From: Eurosta solidaginis
Taxonomy: Eukaryota > Arthropoda > Insecta > Diptera > Tephritidae
NCBI RefSeq assembly: GCF_040869045.1
Contig: NC_090319.1
Coordinates: 261,966,897-262,030,896, forward strand
Length of the DNA: 64,000 nt
Reading direction: 5' to 3'
The translations under genes were made by a program, and so were the position numbers. How positions within the stretch are numbered: the first letter of the stretch is position 1; every line of letters starts with the position of its first letter. Shown piece by piece: positions 22,371-36,208 of this stretch. The notes under the pieces were generated by a model. The model had not been told where the DNA came from. It ran no database searches and saw only the letters and a list, made by a program, of their open reading frames with translations.

Positions 22371-23810
22371 GGGCTATAATGCAATTTTGGAACGAAAACT
22401 TTGAGAGCTTTGAAACTATAACTAACTCTTAGTGAAAAGAACGAGAAAGGACAAGGAGATCGGTTTTATTAACTTAATAAATATTTTTTATTTAAAAAAC
22501 TGATATCCCTGAAGAACATAGTAACGTTGAAAAGCGTAGAAGGGTAGAGTAAACATTTACAAATTTTAAATTTGCGCATTCCTGCAACACTATGCCGATA
22601 TGAGAAATGTACTGCAACCAAAATATGTCTACAGCGCAGGGTTTTGCAACCCAAAGAGGAAGTTCAGACAAATAGGAAAGATACATTAATGAATCGTCTA
22701 TCAAGATATTCTGATGCATGTAGTAGAAATGGAAATGAAGAACTCAAACATCTATGAAGAGACCAAAATATTTCGTGTTTGCACCAGCCGAAATCTTAAT
22801 TTAATTCAGCACCTATTTAAAGAAGATGAGTAGATGTCGCAAATTATGACACTGGTCAACTCAGAGTAAGACATTTATAATAATAGTTCTTATTTTTCTT
22901 CATCTTAGGTAGCCTTTCTTCGTATTGATACACAACACAGTGTTATGTCAGTGTGCTTTCTTCCCTTTTTTTAAAATAGACGCGGAGCTTTCTTAAACTC
23001 CTGATCCAACTTGGGCAATAATTTCCTAGCTTTCTTATAACTCGGGTATCTTCCATTCAGATGTCATAAATTAACTGTTTCCCCTTGAAGTTGCTGTGAT
23101 CCTGGAATTAGACGGACGCGTGAGCCACCTACCACTTATGTAGCTAAAAATCATCAGTAAACAAGGAAGAGCTGCCAGTGTTGGCTTGACAGACTCACAA
23201 CATCTAACAGACCTGTATTCTGGAATTATCTGTTGTAAAATCCAATCTAATTTCTTAGGCCTAAGCCGATATAATTGAGATTGCCAGAGAATCAATGGAG
23301 CTTTGTTTTCATAAAAGCGTATTTCTTAAACATATCCCTGAAAACCGTACAACTGCAATATGTACTACATGAATAATTTTGAAACAGCTAAATTTTATTC
23401 AGAAAACCTAAACAAAGGTAGTATATTTATATTTTCAAGCTTGAGTGGTAGAACATCTAATTTTGGAAAAAGATGTTGGAATAGTGTCGTCAATAACTAA
23501 ATCTCGATTACACATATTTACAAAAGTGAAAATACCTGGAAAGTGATGCCAAATTTTTCCAAAGAAACAATTCCTTTTCACGTCTTTTCGGGTTTTGTCA
23601 ATTTTATGGACAGTCTTCACCAACCCTGACTTGCACCAGAACTGCAAACTAATTATAAGTTCAGTGAGTACTCATTTTATTTTGTGTCGAAAACTGACTG
23701 AGTTATTAAAATTTTCATATAAAAAAAAAGAACAACTCAGATATATTGCCTTGGCAGTTTTTGTCTAATATGCTGTAACTTATGTAGCTCTCAACCGAAT
23801 TAAAGCCTTT
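22371..23810. other. No recognisable feature
   Basis: Mixed AT-rich DNA with several short overlapping frames on both strands, none with a known motif. Confidence 0.3.
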
Positions 23811-24480
23811 TAGGGCGGTGGGGGAGAGAGTTCCTAGAGTTAGTGAAGCCCTAACACGAATAGTGCCCAATATCGACGTCCCTGAAGAAGCTTCCCGTTA
23901 GCTATTATCTAACGTAACCAGCTCCATAATATTATATGCAGCACCAGATCTAAAATGGTCCACCAAAAAGATATATTAGCAGCCTATCGTATTACTACTA
24001 TACGAATGTACTTATCGGACGGTGTCCGACGACGCGATCCATGCTTTATCCAGGAAAATCTCAGTAGATCTACTGTCAGGTGAAATGGCCGATCTGTATG
24101 GTATTGGAATCAGCCGACCATCTGAAGATGCAACAACAGGTGGCAAGAACGGTGGGAAGAAGCGAAGAACGTGCGCTGGACCTTCATGCTAGTTCGGAAT
24201 ATAGCGGAATGGTACGAACGAAAACACGGCGAACTAAATTACCACCTCACACGGATATGAAGAACCCGTTACTCACGAATTTGGAGGTCTCGGGGAAAAT
24301 CTTGCATGCAGTCATTCATAGATTTTCAAGATCTACTAGAAAAATGGTATCACTTCCCAGGCATTTTTTTTGGTGTCACACAGTGTTATTGATAAGTGGA
24401 ATGCGGGAACATAATCAAAATGCAGCATAGAGCTAACACATGCCAAGAAATTTTAGACGCTGAAATGAGTTTATACGTTT
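23811..24480 (+). pseudogene. R1-like LINE ORF2, C-terminal remnant
   Basis: With stops and frame changes the translation shows the region after the reverse transcriptase of R1-group LINEs: a VPRVSEALTRIVPNI block, an ILYAAP block, YRTVSDDAIHALS, then WQERWEE-x5-RWT and ERKHGELNYHLT (about 24141-24251). The final cysteine-histidine finger is not clear. R1-group proteins reverse-transcribe at a DNA nick; this copy is dead. The 116-codon frame at 24080 uses a shifted reading frame for part of its length. Confidence 0.65.
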
Positions 24481-25722
24481 CTAAAGGCCTTCTGTGGATT
24501 GAATTTGAATCAGGTAAGCCTTATTTAAAAAGGAGCAAACATATTCAAAATTTTACAGGGGAAGCTAAATACCTTTGATTTTCACATTCAATAGAAGCAA
24601 AAGTGGCATAACTCGCTTATTATCGGCTCCGACACTTGAAAATTTGAATGGGGGTGTATTTTAATATCTGTGAAAAACGCAGTTTAGAAGTTTGCTGGTG
24701 TGATGCTAATTATATGCATGCTTCACTGAGCAGTCATATCCCGTGTAACTCACTCATGTGTTGCTGATAAGCCTAATGATCACTCGTTATATTTCATTCG
24801 TTTTCGTATAAAAGTGAAGCCTTTGAAATTTTTAAAATTATTTAAAACAGGTTTGATAAACTTTATTGCATGAAGAGGGGGGAAAATAACGATGTGCGAT
24901 AACGGTAATCAAATTTTTCATAGTAGACAAATTAACATTTTTCTGCAGTTACTTAAATTAAATAGATATTCTTTCGCTAAAGTGTATTTAAGCACGACAT
25001 GAATATATGCAAATCAGTTTTGTGAAACCAGCTTGGACACTCTCCTCCAACAATCTACCAATATCAATTACTCCAAACAAGCTAAGAGACTGCTTGTTGA
25101 ATTTCAATCACTGATCGGCATTCAGATAAAAAAACAAGCAGCAAACTTCTGTACAAATAGCTTCAATTTCGCACACAAATCGCTCATAAAAATTCCAAAC
25201 ACAAAGAGCTGCGAGTAAAATACTTGTACAACAAAATCCAGATAAAAACAAACTAAACAAATCGAAAGCTGTAGTGAAATCAAATTGGTTCAAATTAAAA
25301 GTGATTTCACCTGATGGCTGCTGTGACCACCAACAACAACTACAACTGGCCATCATAGCTGTGATTGAATTGGCGGTGAGTAGAATAAGTGCGATTGAAG
25401 GAAAAACCAGAATATTGCAAAAGAAAATTTTTTGTTCTGCATAAAGCATGAATGAAAACATGGCAGTCAGCTGTAATCGAAGAGCTGTCATAAATAACAC
25501 GCAGCTCTATTGGGCTTAGTCCTTATTATTGAACACGAAAATATTTATAACTTATAGATAGGTGATTAACTGAAGATGGTGAAAGCGGCCCTAAGTCGCT
25601 TTTATTTACAATTAAGCGTTATTAAAGGTGATAGGAACTTCGGACCAATAGCTTCGAAAAAAGGAGTAAGAAAGACGTCAATAAACACTTCATAAGAAAA
25701 GACGGTGGAACATAAACCGACA
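24481..25722. other. No supported gene
   Basis: Contains a 130-codon antisense open frame (25108-25500) with hydrophobic stretches and many cysteines. It lacks any family resemblance, splice context or codon evidence, so I do not call it. Confidence 0.3.
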
Positions 25723-26825
25723 CGGCGGAAGGCTTTCTCGTCATGACAATAAATATTTTGGACTGCAGCCACGAACCCCGATATTACTGAAAACGTTGAT
25801 AGACAGGGAAAATTTAAGATTCCCTTTTCACTACAAATCAACTGCACGTAGCGGCATCACTTCTGTGATACTGGGTGATAAAATGGCCTGCTTTATACCA
25901 AGGGTTAACAAGAAAGTATCGCCCAGGGTTAGATTTCGCAAAGCTGGAGGGGTAAAAGTAATATACACAGCTTGTTGGCGAGCGAGCGAACGACCTAAAA
26001 ACCCGTAAGCCCAGCATTCTTCATGCTGAAGACTACGTAACGGCTTTTGACATTAACAAAATATCGATAATTACAGCGCCTATCCAACTCGGCGGAAGGC
26101 TTTCTCGTCATGACAACAAATATTTTGGACTGCAGCCACGAAACCCGATATTACTGAAAACGTTGATAGACAGGGAAAATTTAAAATTCCCTTTTCCCTA
26201 CAAATCAACTGCACGTAGCGGAATCACTTCTGTGATACTCGGTGATAAAATGGCCTGCTTTATACCAAGGGTTAACAAGAAAGTATCGCCCAAGGGTTAG
26301 ATTTCGCAAAGCTGGAGGAGTAAAAGTAATATACACAGCTTGTTGGCGAGCGAGCCAACGACCTAAAAACCCGTAAGCCCAGCATTCTTCATGCCGAAGA
26401 CTACGTAACGGCTTTTGACATTAACAAAATATCGATAATTACAGCGCCTATCCAACTCGGCGGAAGGCTTTCTCGTCATGACAATAAATATTTTGGACTG
26501 CAGCCACGAAACCCGATATTACTGAAAACGTTGATAGACAGGGAAAATTTAAAATTCCCTTTTCCCTACAAATCAACTGCACGTAGCGGAATCACTTCTG
26601 TGATACTCGGTGATAAAATGGCCTGCTTTATACCAAGGGTTAACAAGCAAGTATCGCCCAAGGGTTAGATTTCGCAAAGCTGGAGGAGTAAAAGTAATAT
26701 ACACAGCTTGTTGGCGAGCGAGCCAACGACCTAAAAACCCGTAAGCCTAGCATTCTTCATGCTGAAGACTACGTAACGGCTTTTGAAATTAACAAAATAT
26801 CAATTATTTACAGGGCTTATCCTAT
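25723..26825 (+). repeat. Three tandem copies of a 367-bp unit
   Basis: The anchor cggcggaaggctttctcgtc begins at 25723, 26090 and 26458, giving periods of 367 and 368 bp. Units 2 and 3 share about eight private differences from unit 1 (for example cggaatcac versus cggcatcac, gagccaacg versus gagcgaacg) and differ from each other at about four sites. So one duplication was followed by a second, later one. Unit 1 has a 70-codon open frame at 25796-26008; a one-base difference (cccaaggg for cccaggg) breaks it in units 2 and 3, so coding is unlikely. Confidence 0.92.
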
Positions 26826-27109
26826 CCAAGGCTCACCAAGCGTATTTGAAACGTAAGTTAACTAAAACTGCCCTTCTAGATTTCATAAGCAGCGTGTAAA
26901 GATGCCCTTACTTCACACTAAGCAAAAGCAGCCTATTTAGATATAGATGTGGCTTTAGGTAAAATGGAAAACCAGCCGAATTGACAACATCCCGAACAGC
27001 CCTGGGCAGTCTACTCTTTCTACTTCTGCCGGTTGTCGCATTGAACGAGATAAAACACGAACTCGAATGATGGCTTAGTTAAAACAGTATCAGAGCTACT
27101 TTAAGTCAA

Positions 27110-27850
27110 TCGTAAGAAAGATGATTCGGAGGCGCAAAACGGAAGTGATATTGTTCAGCAAAAACCCCAAAACCTGCAATTTCGACTACCCTTACTCAAT
27201 GGCACCAAACGTGCGCCCTCTTAAAGTACCTCGGCGCAGCATATGTATGTCCTAGAAAGCGTTTTTCAGGTTGTTAACCAAACTTCTGGTATGGACTTGT
27301 TCAGGCTATGTGAGGTTCTCAAGAACCAGCCAGTTCAATCTAACTTCGTCTGTAAATATCTAACATGAAAAACATCGCAATAAGGAAAGAGTTGTCTGCA
27401 CAACTAGGGTATAAAGGCCAAGCAAGTGATGCGGATGTACACAGCTGGCGTAAGACTCATACTAACTTATTTGGCGATAGTATGGTGGCCCGCCTTAGAT
27501 AAGCTATACATTATCAAAAAATTCAACAAGATATACTAAGAAGCCAGTGCAGGGGTAACAGCACCACCTAAGCCGGGTTCGACGGACGTTATAAACATAG
27601 TCATGAACCAATTACTACTAGACTTCACAATCCTGTGAATGCAACAGAATCAGCTTAAATACTGATCGGGTCTCAGTGCTGTATCGAGAAAGAAGCCGTA
27701 TTGGTACAGTGACATCACTTGATTGGGTTTAAATAGCGAAAATAGAGAGTGCTTAAACGTCTTGCGGTCCAGGTTAACTCTGAAAGAGAGCATTTTAATG
27801 ATAGAACGAATTCTTGGCTTCGACAACCAAACGACAACGCCATTGATTAG
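27110..27850 (+). pseudogene. RNase H-type LINE, decayed post-reverse-transcriptase region
   Basis: The first part (27110-27250) echoes the K-T-E-x-x-LF-x-K block followed by F.LP.LNGT and KYLG, found after the reverse transcriptase palm. The second part (27470-27640) reads IVWWPALDKLYIIKK, a stop, then SAGVT-P-S-TDVINIVMNQL, matching the region where LINE families read like V.W.AL..-x-QR-x-GVTGA-x-TDVLN. Stops and frame changes are frequent. A separate 3' tail (27265-27350) interrupts the two parts. Confidence 0.55.
27265..27350 (+). mobile_element. 3' tail fragment of the RNase H-type LINE
   Basis: The block gttaaccaaacttctggta, then ttcaggctatgtgaggttct and ccagttcaatctaacttc, matches the 3' untranslated end of the element at 4395-4475. 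Its position inside another remnant suggests a short truncated insertion. Confidence 0.6.
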
Positions 27851-28204
27851 ACAAGCAGAGAAGGGGAAACGATGACAATAAAAGAAAGAAGTACACCAAC
27901 CTGTACCTACCTTATTCAGCCCCTAAGTTTTCATAGTACGAGTATATGGGCGTTCTTTTAAAATTAGTATTTAAGGATAGGCAATAGTGGAATGAAAAAG
28001 AAAGCATGTGAAGGCGAGTGTATGAAAAACATAGTAACCAGACAAGCATTTGTGTATACGAAAGAAGTAATTGACAAACCACTGAACCAGCCAGGTGTGG
28101 TTACGAATTAAATGGAATAATTCCTAGTGAAGTCAAAAGAGTGACAGGTTTTGAATTTCAAAAGAAGAAAGCAAAACTAAAGAAAGGTAAGAACATTAAG
28201 GATA
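27851..28204. other. No recognisable feature
   Basis: Non-coding sequence, possibly more decayed LINE. Confidence 0.3.
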
Positions 28205-29345
28205 GCAGACACAGCAGCGAACATTAAAATAGCAGTGAAAATTGTCAAATTTCGTAAATTAAAATTTTATTTTTCTTATTTATGAGGATTTAAGTAAAAA
28301 GTTCGATGAATGTTGTATCTTGCACATCAACCTTAGAAACGTTTTCGGAAAATTGCGAAAACTCGAAAAAAATGTTACGAAAATTTAGAACATTCTATTT
28401 TGAGTTGTCTGAATTTTTGTTATGTATGCAATTTAGTTGAAGAAAAAACTTGCATGAATTTTGTAACTGAAGATATACAAATCAATCTCCCAAACTTCGA
28501 AATTTGTTACTTTGAGTTCTCTTAATTTGATTTCTTTTGAGGATGCAGTTTTGTAGCCCAATCAAATTTAGTCTGACGTTTGAGAAGTTGTTTTTTTTTT
28601 CATACGAAGAGCGCATAGCCTACTTTTTATACGGGAGAAAATCTGAAGCACTCTTCTGAAAACCAAATTTCAAAAAACAATTCGAATCTCGAGAAACTGA
28701 AACTTGTATTAAAATTTAATAGGCTGCAAAACTGCGCCCTCAAAAAAATTCAAGAAAATCTAAGAAAAATGCTCGAAATTTTCGTAAATCTTCTTGAATT
28801 TTCGATTTTTTTAGATTTTTTTGCATGGTTTCGGTAAGAAAGTTCATGGAATCAAAAAACTCTTTCTTTCTCGAATTTATTCGAAAACTTTTTTGAGATT
28901 GGGTTGCAAAATTTCGGTTACAAGGAAGTTTTTCTTAAATGAATTGGGCTACAAATCGGCAACCTCAGAAAAATTCAAGAAACTCCAAGTAAAAAGTTCG
29001 AAAATTTCGGAAATTTTTCGAATTTGATCGAAAACTTTTTTGAGATTGAGTGGCAAAAGTAGGTTACAAAATTCATGGAAGTTTTTTCCTAAATTCATTG
29101 GGCAACAAAACTGCATAGTTAAAAAATTTAGAAAATTTAAATTAAAAAGTTCGTAATTTTCGTAAAACTTTCTTAAATTTTCGAATTTTTATAAAATGTT
29201 TTGTAGATTGATTTGCATAGTTGCAATTACAAAATTCATGGAATTGTTTTCTTCCTAGATCTGTTTTGTAAATTAACGAAATAAAAAAAGGCTTTAATTG
29301 GCGAAATTTGATAAGAATTGCCTCTACTATTTTTTCGTGTGACCT
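28205..29345. mobile_element. AT-rich foldback family, copy with both termini
   Basis: The left terminus (cagcagcgaacattaaaata then gcagtgaaaattgtcaaattt) is the inverse of the right terminus (aattggcgaaatttgataag, then attgcctctactattttttc). The left arm has tgtagcccaatcaaatttag and the right arm a ttaataggctgcaaaactg segment. Arms are expanded by repeated ttcgaaaattt-type segments. No coding content. Confidence 0.55.
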
Positions 29346-30756
29346 TTGGGATGGGGTACACCAAATGTCAAGTTGCTTTGAACATTAAGTATAATATATT
29401 TCTCAATAAAGATAAACGCACACATAAAAATACACATTTGACTTGTAACACTTTGTGCTCCTGAAGTTGTACAGAGGTAATGGAGAATAAAATGAAGGTG
29501 GTACCAGAGGCTACGATGTCTCAATTTCATTGAAAAGGCTCGTCACATCAAAAATAATTATACAAGCAAGTGCTAGACGTTAATATAATAAATCTGTTTA
29601 CGTTTATGATCTTCTACTCAGCGGGCGATTTAACATGAGGGTATCGACTTTTTTAAGTAGAAATTAAGTCCCAGGGCTCGACTTAAGTCACCAAAGAATT
29701 TCAAGTAAAACACTGTTTTAACTCTAGCATGCATATTTTTCTCAGAACCATTGAGCCGGCCCGCTTGTTTGAGTGAGCTCTTAAAGAGCTTAGGGAAGTA
29801 CGCTGTCGACTGGGGCCCCACACGATTAATATCCGGCCTAGCTGCTTATTTATTCCTTATTTTCCTACTTAATGCATTTAAATTCGCTAATGCACTCTTC
29901 GGGTTGTCTGGCATTGTATGTTTCTGGGCCTGCTTGTGTGAATTGAACGCATGCAGATGATTTATGTATACAAATTTATTATTCGTTCAATTTTATCCTC
30001 GCATGAAATTTGTTTTTTTCCCAATTTTCTTTTATTTACTAACGCGTCAAAAAAAAAAAAAGATTAATGCCACTGTTACGTGATTTTCGTGTGCCATGCT
30101 GCCTGCTTATTTTCTCTGTGCCTGGCATTGTGTGTGTTTTTGTTTTTGTTGGCTGTTGCATACATCATGCATCCTTGACTTTAAGTGGCAGTCACTTGCG
30201 CATATTTAAAGCTGAATTTATAAGTTCAAAAAGTGTGGAGTGAAAACAATGAATTGTACATTTTTATTTTTTAAATTCTTATTCTTTTTATGTGCTTTTG
30301 ATTAATTCACTTTTGCCCCAAAACTATTCGTTTTACGTACAGTGAATACATGATAATATGAACATATACAAGCTAATATAAACTGTGAATGCAGGAGACA
30401 GGGGACGCTTTTTTTTTAAAGTTGGCAGTTATTTAAAATATTTGAAATAATAAATGAGATGTGCCAATTTGGGTATAAAGTGCACGGTATTTTGCACCAT
30501 TTAGTATTATTAGAAACAGTTTGAAGGAGGGTCTGCCAACTATTCTTCCCACCTTTTTTGTGATATATGTACATATATCCCTTTATATATCCTCAACTAT
30601 CTCTGAGGCGGCTTAGCTGAATTGAAAGGAATTTGATACATAGATACTCGTAATATATATATATAGTGTCTTATACACTCTGCTAAGATATCTTCCTACC
30701 AGGATGCCACCGCTTTTTTTATGGGACAAAGTTCCCTGTACTTGAACTAAGAATTG
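29346..30756. other. No recognisable feature
   Basis: AT-rich non-coding sequence with a short (TA)n near 30650. Confidence 0.3.
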
Positions 30757-30825
30757 ATTTATATTGGAACGATTTTCCGTATTCCATTGCCAAATTTGGT
30801 TTGGAGACAAACTGGTTTCAGCGTT
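30757..30825 (+). repeat. Family C fragment
   Basis: The block tatattggaacgattttccg, then ccaaatttggt and gagacaaactggtttcagcg, matches the left parts of the family C elements at 13324 and (inverted) 51062-51150. Confidence 0.6.
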
Positions 30826-33800
30826 GAGCTATCTTCAGTGTCATTTTACGTTCCGATGGTGGCGCAACTTCACAAGGTATGACAACAAAACATAATGAAT
30901 GAACGTAGAAGATTCATCATTATTGACGAGAAAACAACCTCTAAATAACTGTGGGTAATTGTATTAGTTCATTGAATATTTACATTAGTACATTTGGCCT
31001 AAATGACACATTTACCCAATTTGCAGAATACCAATAACCTATTTACAATGCTTTTCTACCAGCATGTTCTTATAAATAATGTTACAGCGTAGTTTCTAAG
31101 ACGGCGCTCCCTATTCCGAACGGGCGGAATTTGTTCCTCACCGCAATTTTATATCAGCCATAGACCAAACTGACAAGATCCAATCAATTGATCTAAGGTG
31201 GTCTTCAATCTTTGGCACGGTATGCTTGTTATGACCTTATTTGAGACATAATTTTTTACAGAACTTCTCTATAGTTGGATGGGGGAGCATTAATTTCATC
31301 ACATTCGATTGTGGGCTTGATTGAACACCTATATTGGTGCTTATTTGCGGACTTCAATTAAAAGGGCAGATTGATGTTCCTCCCACAAGAGCTGAGCCAT
31401 GGTCACAGGCAACTAGATCGCAGTTATTGCTCTTAAATTAATTCGACCCTATGTTGAAAACATCGGTATGAAAACACCTTAGCTCTGAGTATTCTAGCAG
31501 AACAGCTTTTGGTCCTAAACACCCTTTCCTAGAACTCGGTAAATGATGCCCTACGAAAATGGTCTACCTCAGCTTAAGATATAATTCAATTTATGGTAAG
31601 ATATGGTAATTTTGAAGGACAAGGAATTATCGAAATAATTCCTGAAAAAAAAAATTGTCAAACCCAAAGTCAATATAGAGTATGTTTCTTTAAAAGTATT
31701 ATATACCAGAACGTTACCATTATCGAAAACTAACTGTTAATTTTTATTTGTGTATATATCTTCTATACTATGGTTTGCTTCTTTCATAACTAAACCTTTT
31801 TTACAAAAACAAATCAGACAAACTTTCCAAGTCATTATTAATCATCAGAATTCTTATCCAGAAATATATTTCACATTTTTGTTGATTGACGACTCCAAAC
31901 CAAAAATACCATTGAAGTGCATTAAGTTTGGTTCCAGGTTCACCTTGCTATATTTTAATAGCCGTTAAACTTTTTCCGATTAGAGTTATCAAGGCATAAT
32001 ATTTACATATCTCGTCTGCCGTTGCGAAAATTTCATTTGTATATGAGTCAAAAAAACTTGGAAAAGCGGCCTATATGAGAATAAGCACAATGCATTTTGA
32101 GCTGGGAAAGGGCATTTATGAAACAAACTCGAAGAAAGCGTGTTCATTGATCGAATTTGGAACAGGTTCTGAGGTGATGCGTTCTTCAAAATAATTCTGA
32201 GATTCTGTTTTCGTACTGGAAGCCAAGATGGGGTAAAGTTTCGCTCGGGCCTCCATGTGGTATTAATTTTTAAGTTTCTGGATAGTGCTTTGACACAAAC
32301 AATTGATTCAATCTAAAGATTTAAGAAATTAAAGAGCATATCGTCGCCCGCTAGCCAGAAGAATGCATGTGCAATTTTCCCCCTCTTTCGATTACCCTTT
32401 AGATCTTCTAGGTTCTATTTAAATCTAGAGCTTCCTACGTACTTGGAAACCCAAAAAATTTGCAATGCCATTTTCACGAATGTACAATTCAATCACACTA
32501 AGTTGAGCCAGAAAAATGAATGTGGCATATTGTATGGCACATTCGTTGATATGGCTAAACAATTTTTACAATTTTTGAAAAAAAAAAAGAACGGCACATG
32601 CACATATTCGTATGTTCCATCGTTCGGGTATACGTGCCTGGTATTCCTCAAAAAAAAAATTACACCGATGAAGAATTTTTAATAGCTTAATATCCTTAAA
32701 AAAAATAGTTGTTTAAATGAAGGTAAACCGGTTTATTCGAAGCCGTTGCCTCTTCCCGAATGAAAACTAAAATACTTGGAAAAATTGTGTGAAAAACTGG
32801 TTATACCAAAATAATATCATTCTTTTTATAAAAATCTTGACGGCAACGCTTTTCCCGAACCCAACATTTCAGAAGATTTTGATGAGAATAAGAACTACAG
32901 AACAGATTAACCTGATCCGACTACTTTTAATTTTTTTTATAGATGTGTTAACAACAAATATATCAGTTTTTTTAAATTTTTGTTGTGCCAGAAGAAAAAT
33001 GAATATGATAAATCCGGAGAATAGAAGGGATGCGAGCAGAACAATTATCTCAGTTAAAAGAGCATAGTGTGAGTATAATATATAAGTACATTTTTACACT
33101 AGAAACTAATTCTTCTAATTTTGAGAGAGCAATAAACTTTGAAACTCGATTTCCCAACATTTTCTTTTTGGCACATTCATGCTTCTGGCAAGCGGGCGGC
33201 GATATCAAAAATTCGAAAATTGTTTTATTGTGTTTCGCGTTGATTTTGTGATTTGTTCATTTCGAAAACCTTGCCTAGTAGTTAATAGCTGGAGAGGTGC
33301 AAACTGATTTAATTTGATTAAGAGTAATTTTTGATTCTTCTTACTTCTTTATACCAAATAAATTTTGTTGAATAGAGTCGTTGCTTTGTTGTTTTGTTCT
33401 ATATATATGCAGTTATGTATTTATCGATGTTACCACATACTTCACACTGTGTGTATGTGGCATTTTCTTTTCCTCAAAGGTGATTGTTTAGATAAAACCA
33501 AATCAAATCAAGTATAGATATAAATATCACAAAAAAAAATGCATGAAGAATAAATAAAAAAAAACACGTCAGAAAAAGAATGGGAAGTTTATTTTGTGAT
33601 GCTGCTGTAACGAATGCATTTGTGGTAAGGAATGCTAACACAAAAATCCAACACCCAGGGAGGTCTGCATTGTAGCGCCATGCCGCGTTTGTATTCCTGA
33701 TTTGTTATGATTGTGAAAATAGATTTTTCACATAAAAAATGAAAAGAAACAAAAACAAATATTAAAATTTTTTTATTATAATTCAACCAATCAGGCCCTA

Positions 33801-35319
33801 ATAAAGTAATCAAAGCGTTACACCAAAGTTCTTATTCTATAGCGCATTCGTTTTTTAATGAAGTTTTGATTACTGCTAATGAGTGAATTGCATAATCTTA
33901 TTCGTGATTATGTAGCAAACGCGCACAACGAATTGATTGGAAACAGGTTTATTAGTTTATCCTTCTTAATCTGGTCTTTAAGAACAGCGCATTGGATATG
34001 GTAAAAGAATGTTTCCGTAATATGCATTTTTTTAAATCGAAATTATTCTTTAATTGCACTGTGGGTTGGCGTTACTCAAGAAAAATTTTGATAAAACTAA
34101 AAAAAATAGTTTAAATGGTTTCTTATTACCGAAAATTTATTTATGCTCGGATAGGACGTTTTTGAAAAAGAATCTGAAGCAGTACGTATTTCTACTTACA
34201 ATTCTATGTTTACGAAGCGAATCTTTTAATTTTAATAGTTTAACTGGCTTAAAAATATGACAGTCACCCTTATACTGGACATACCAACATACTTATCAAG
34301 TTTATCTTGTTTAATATATTTATGAAAAGGACTATAAGAGCCCACTGTGTATTAGTCACACTAAAATGTATAATATTTTTTTTTTTTCGGGAAGACCACC
34401 GCCAAGCTATTCAAAGTAATACTTAACTCTCTAGAAAAATGCATTTTAAGATTGTAGATAAATTTTAGATGGGCGGATATTTAGTAACAAAGCCTTACTA
34501 ATCCTAAACCATCACATATATATACTAATATTGTATAATGGTCTGTACATTGGAGATTTTAAAGAAAAATGTTTAGGATCACAACCACTGACCCCAAATA
34601 AAGAATTTTGAAAAATGTTGTGTTTGTCTATTAGGGCTGATGACTTTACCCGGATATCATAAATATGTTTGAAAATCAGTTCTTAGGCGGAGAAGCGCAA
34701 GTTTTTTTTTTTTGAGAGTGAAGTTTTGAAATCAATTTGAATAAACTTTCAGATTAAATTGAGAACAAAATAGGCAATTGTTGCAGATAAACGTCCCAGC
34801 GCTATTATGAGTATCAAATGAAAAGTGTATTACCTCACGTTAGGTAAAAGAATATTCCTAGTTGAGTTGCCACTTAGTGTTATCACCTTATCCTATAAAT
34901 TAATTTCTTAAATACCATCTCATAGCTCGTAAGCTGTTAAAATTTGGTACATCGATAGCTTCTAACGGCCGTTTTGAAGTTTACTAGAGTTTAACCTTGC
35001 CACTTTGCTCGATAACATACAATTTTGCTGCTCATCTCAGCTAAAGCGGCCGAAGCGGCAGGGTTAAACATTAGTCTACTTTAACTGGTGTTTAAACTCG
35101 CACTGAAAAACGGGGCCCAACAATATTTTTTACAATTACTCCATGACCGTTTGAAATTGTGTTGGCAACCATTTAGAAACAATTTCGAGACTAAGTATGA
35201 ATATTCCATTCGGTTTCGAGAAAATGGTTGTGATCATATCGAGAGTATTTAAAAATCTATTTGGACTCGGTTTAGGAAAAGCAACAGGTTCGGAAAACAA
35301 GCGTGATTTCCAAAAAGTA
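30826..35319. other. Long AT-rich stretch without recognisable gene
   Basis: About 4.5 kb with only short frames (60-92 codons), several starting at TTG or GTG. I looked for transposon protein motifs, splice-bounded exons, tandem repeats and tRNA-like heads and found none I can support. It could be intronic or intergenic host DNA. Confidence 0.35.
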
Positions 35320-35545
35320 CTCAGTTCAAAAAATAAACCAAGATCCGAAAAATACCCGGAAATACAAATGTACCCTTTTGTGAAAAAGTACCTCGTTTCG
35401 GTTCAGAATATCTGGTTGTGAAAAGGACCTGGTTATTAAAAGGTATGCAGTTGTTAAAGGGTAAGCAATTCGGAAAAAGACCAGGAATCACAAAAGTACC
35501 CGATTGGGAAAAAGTACGCTGTTGTGGAAAAGTACTGAAAACGTA
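35320..35545 (+). repeat. Degenerate short tandem repeat with gaaaaagtac core
   Basis: Variants of gaaaaagtacc or gaaaagtac recur about every 18-22 nt (for example 35385, 35505, 35527), mixed with ggttcgg-like words. The period is irregular. The antisense 83-codon frame with repeated GTF words is a by-product. Confidence 0.35.
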
Positions 35546-36208
35546 AGCGTAAATCTGGAAAATACTAGCCATGTCGCACTTTTGTCTTATGTAAATCTAC
35601 AATAACAAGACAGCTTTGTGCGAACTCTACAACAGCATAAGATACCAAAGAAGAAGTGAGGATTTACTTTATGGGTCTGAATCTTTCATTTGCAGTTGGA
35701 GTTATTCCTCTCCCCCGAAATTGCTGTGTCACAGTGTAGTTTAAGTATGAGACAAGTATTATGTATGAAGACATTAGATATTAATTTTTGTTTGTTTTCA
35801 ATATCAAATAAACATCAAAGCTTAAAATTTTGCATTACTAACGCTATTTTCTTTGTGATTATCTTTATATATACAAATCACGTGTCACATTGTTTGCCCG
35901 CGATGGACTCCTAAACTACTGAACCGATTTTGAATTTGTTTTGCACACCGTGTGTAGTTTGATCTAACTTGAAATATAGGATAGGTTATATTTCAGTTTA
36001 TAGTGGCAATATTATTTTATTGCAAAATTTTTTATATGTTTATACGTAATAATAAAATGTTACGTATACGCACCGGCACTCATATTTTCAGGTGGTGCGG
36101 ATATACTTCCGTGTAATTGGTTGGTGTTTAATTAAACAACGTGCTTATCAGTAAAAAATATTATAGCGAATGATATCAAGTATAGCACATCACCAGGCCC
36201 GGCGAGAA

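Noticed and set aside
25108..25500. 130-codon cysteine-rich, hydrophobic frame on the minus strand
   Set aside because: It has membrane-like stretches but no family resemblance, no splice context and no codon evidence. AT-rich DNA gives such frames by chance.
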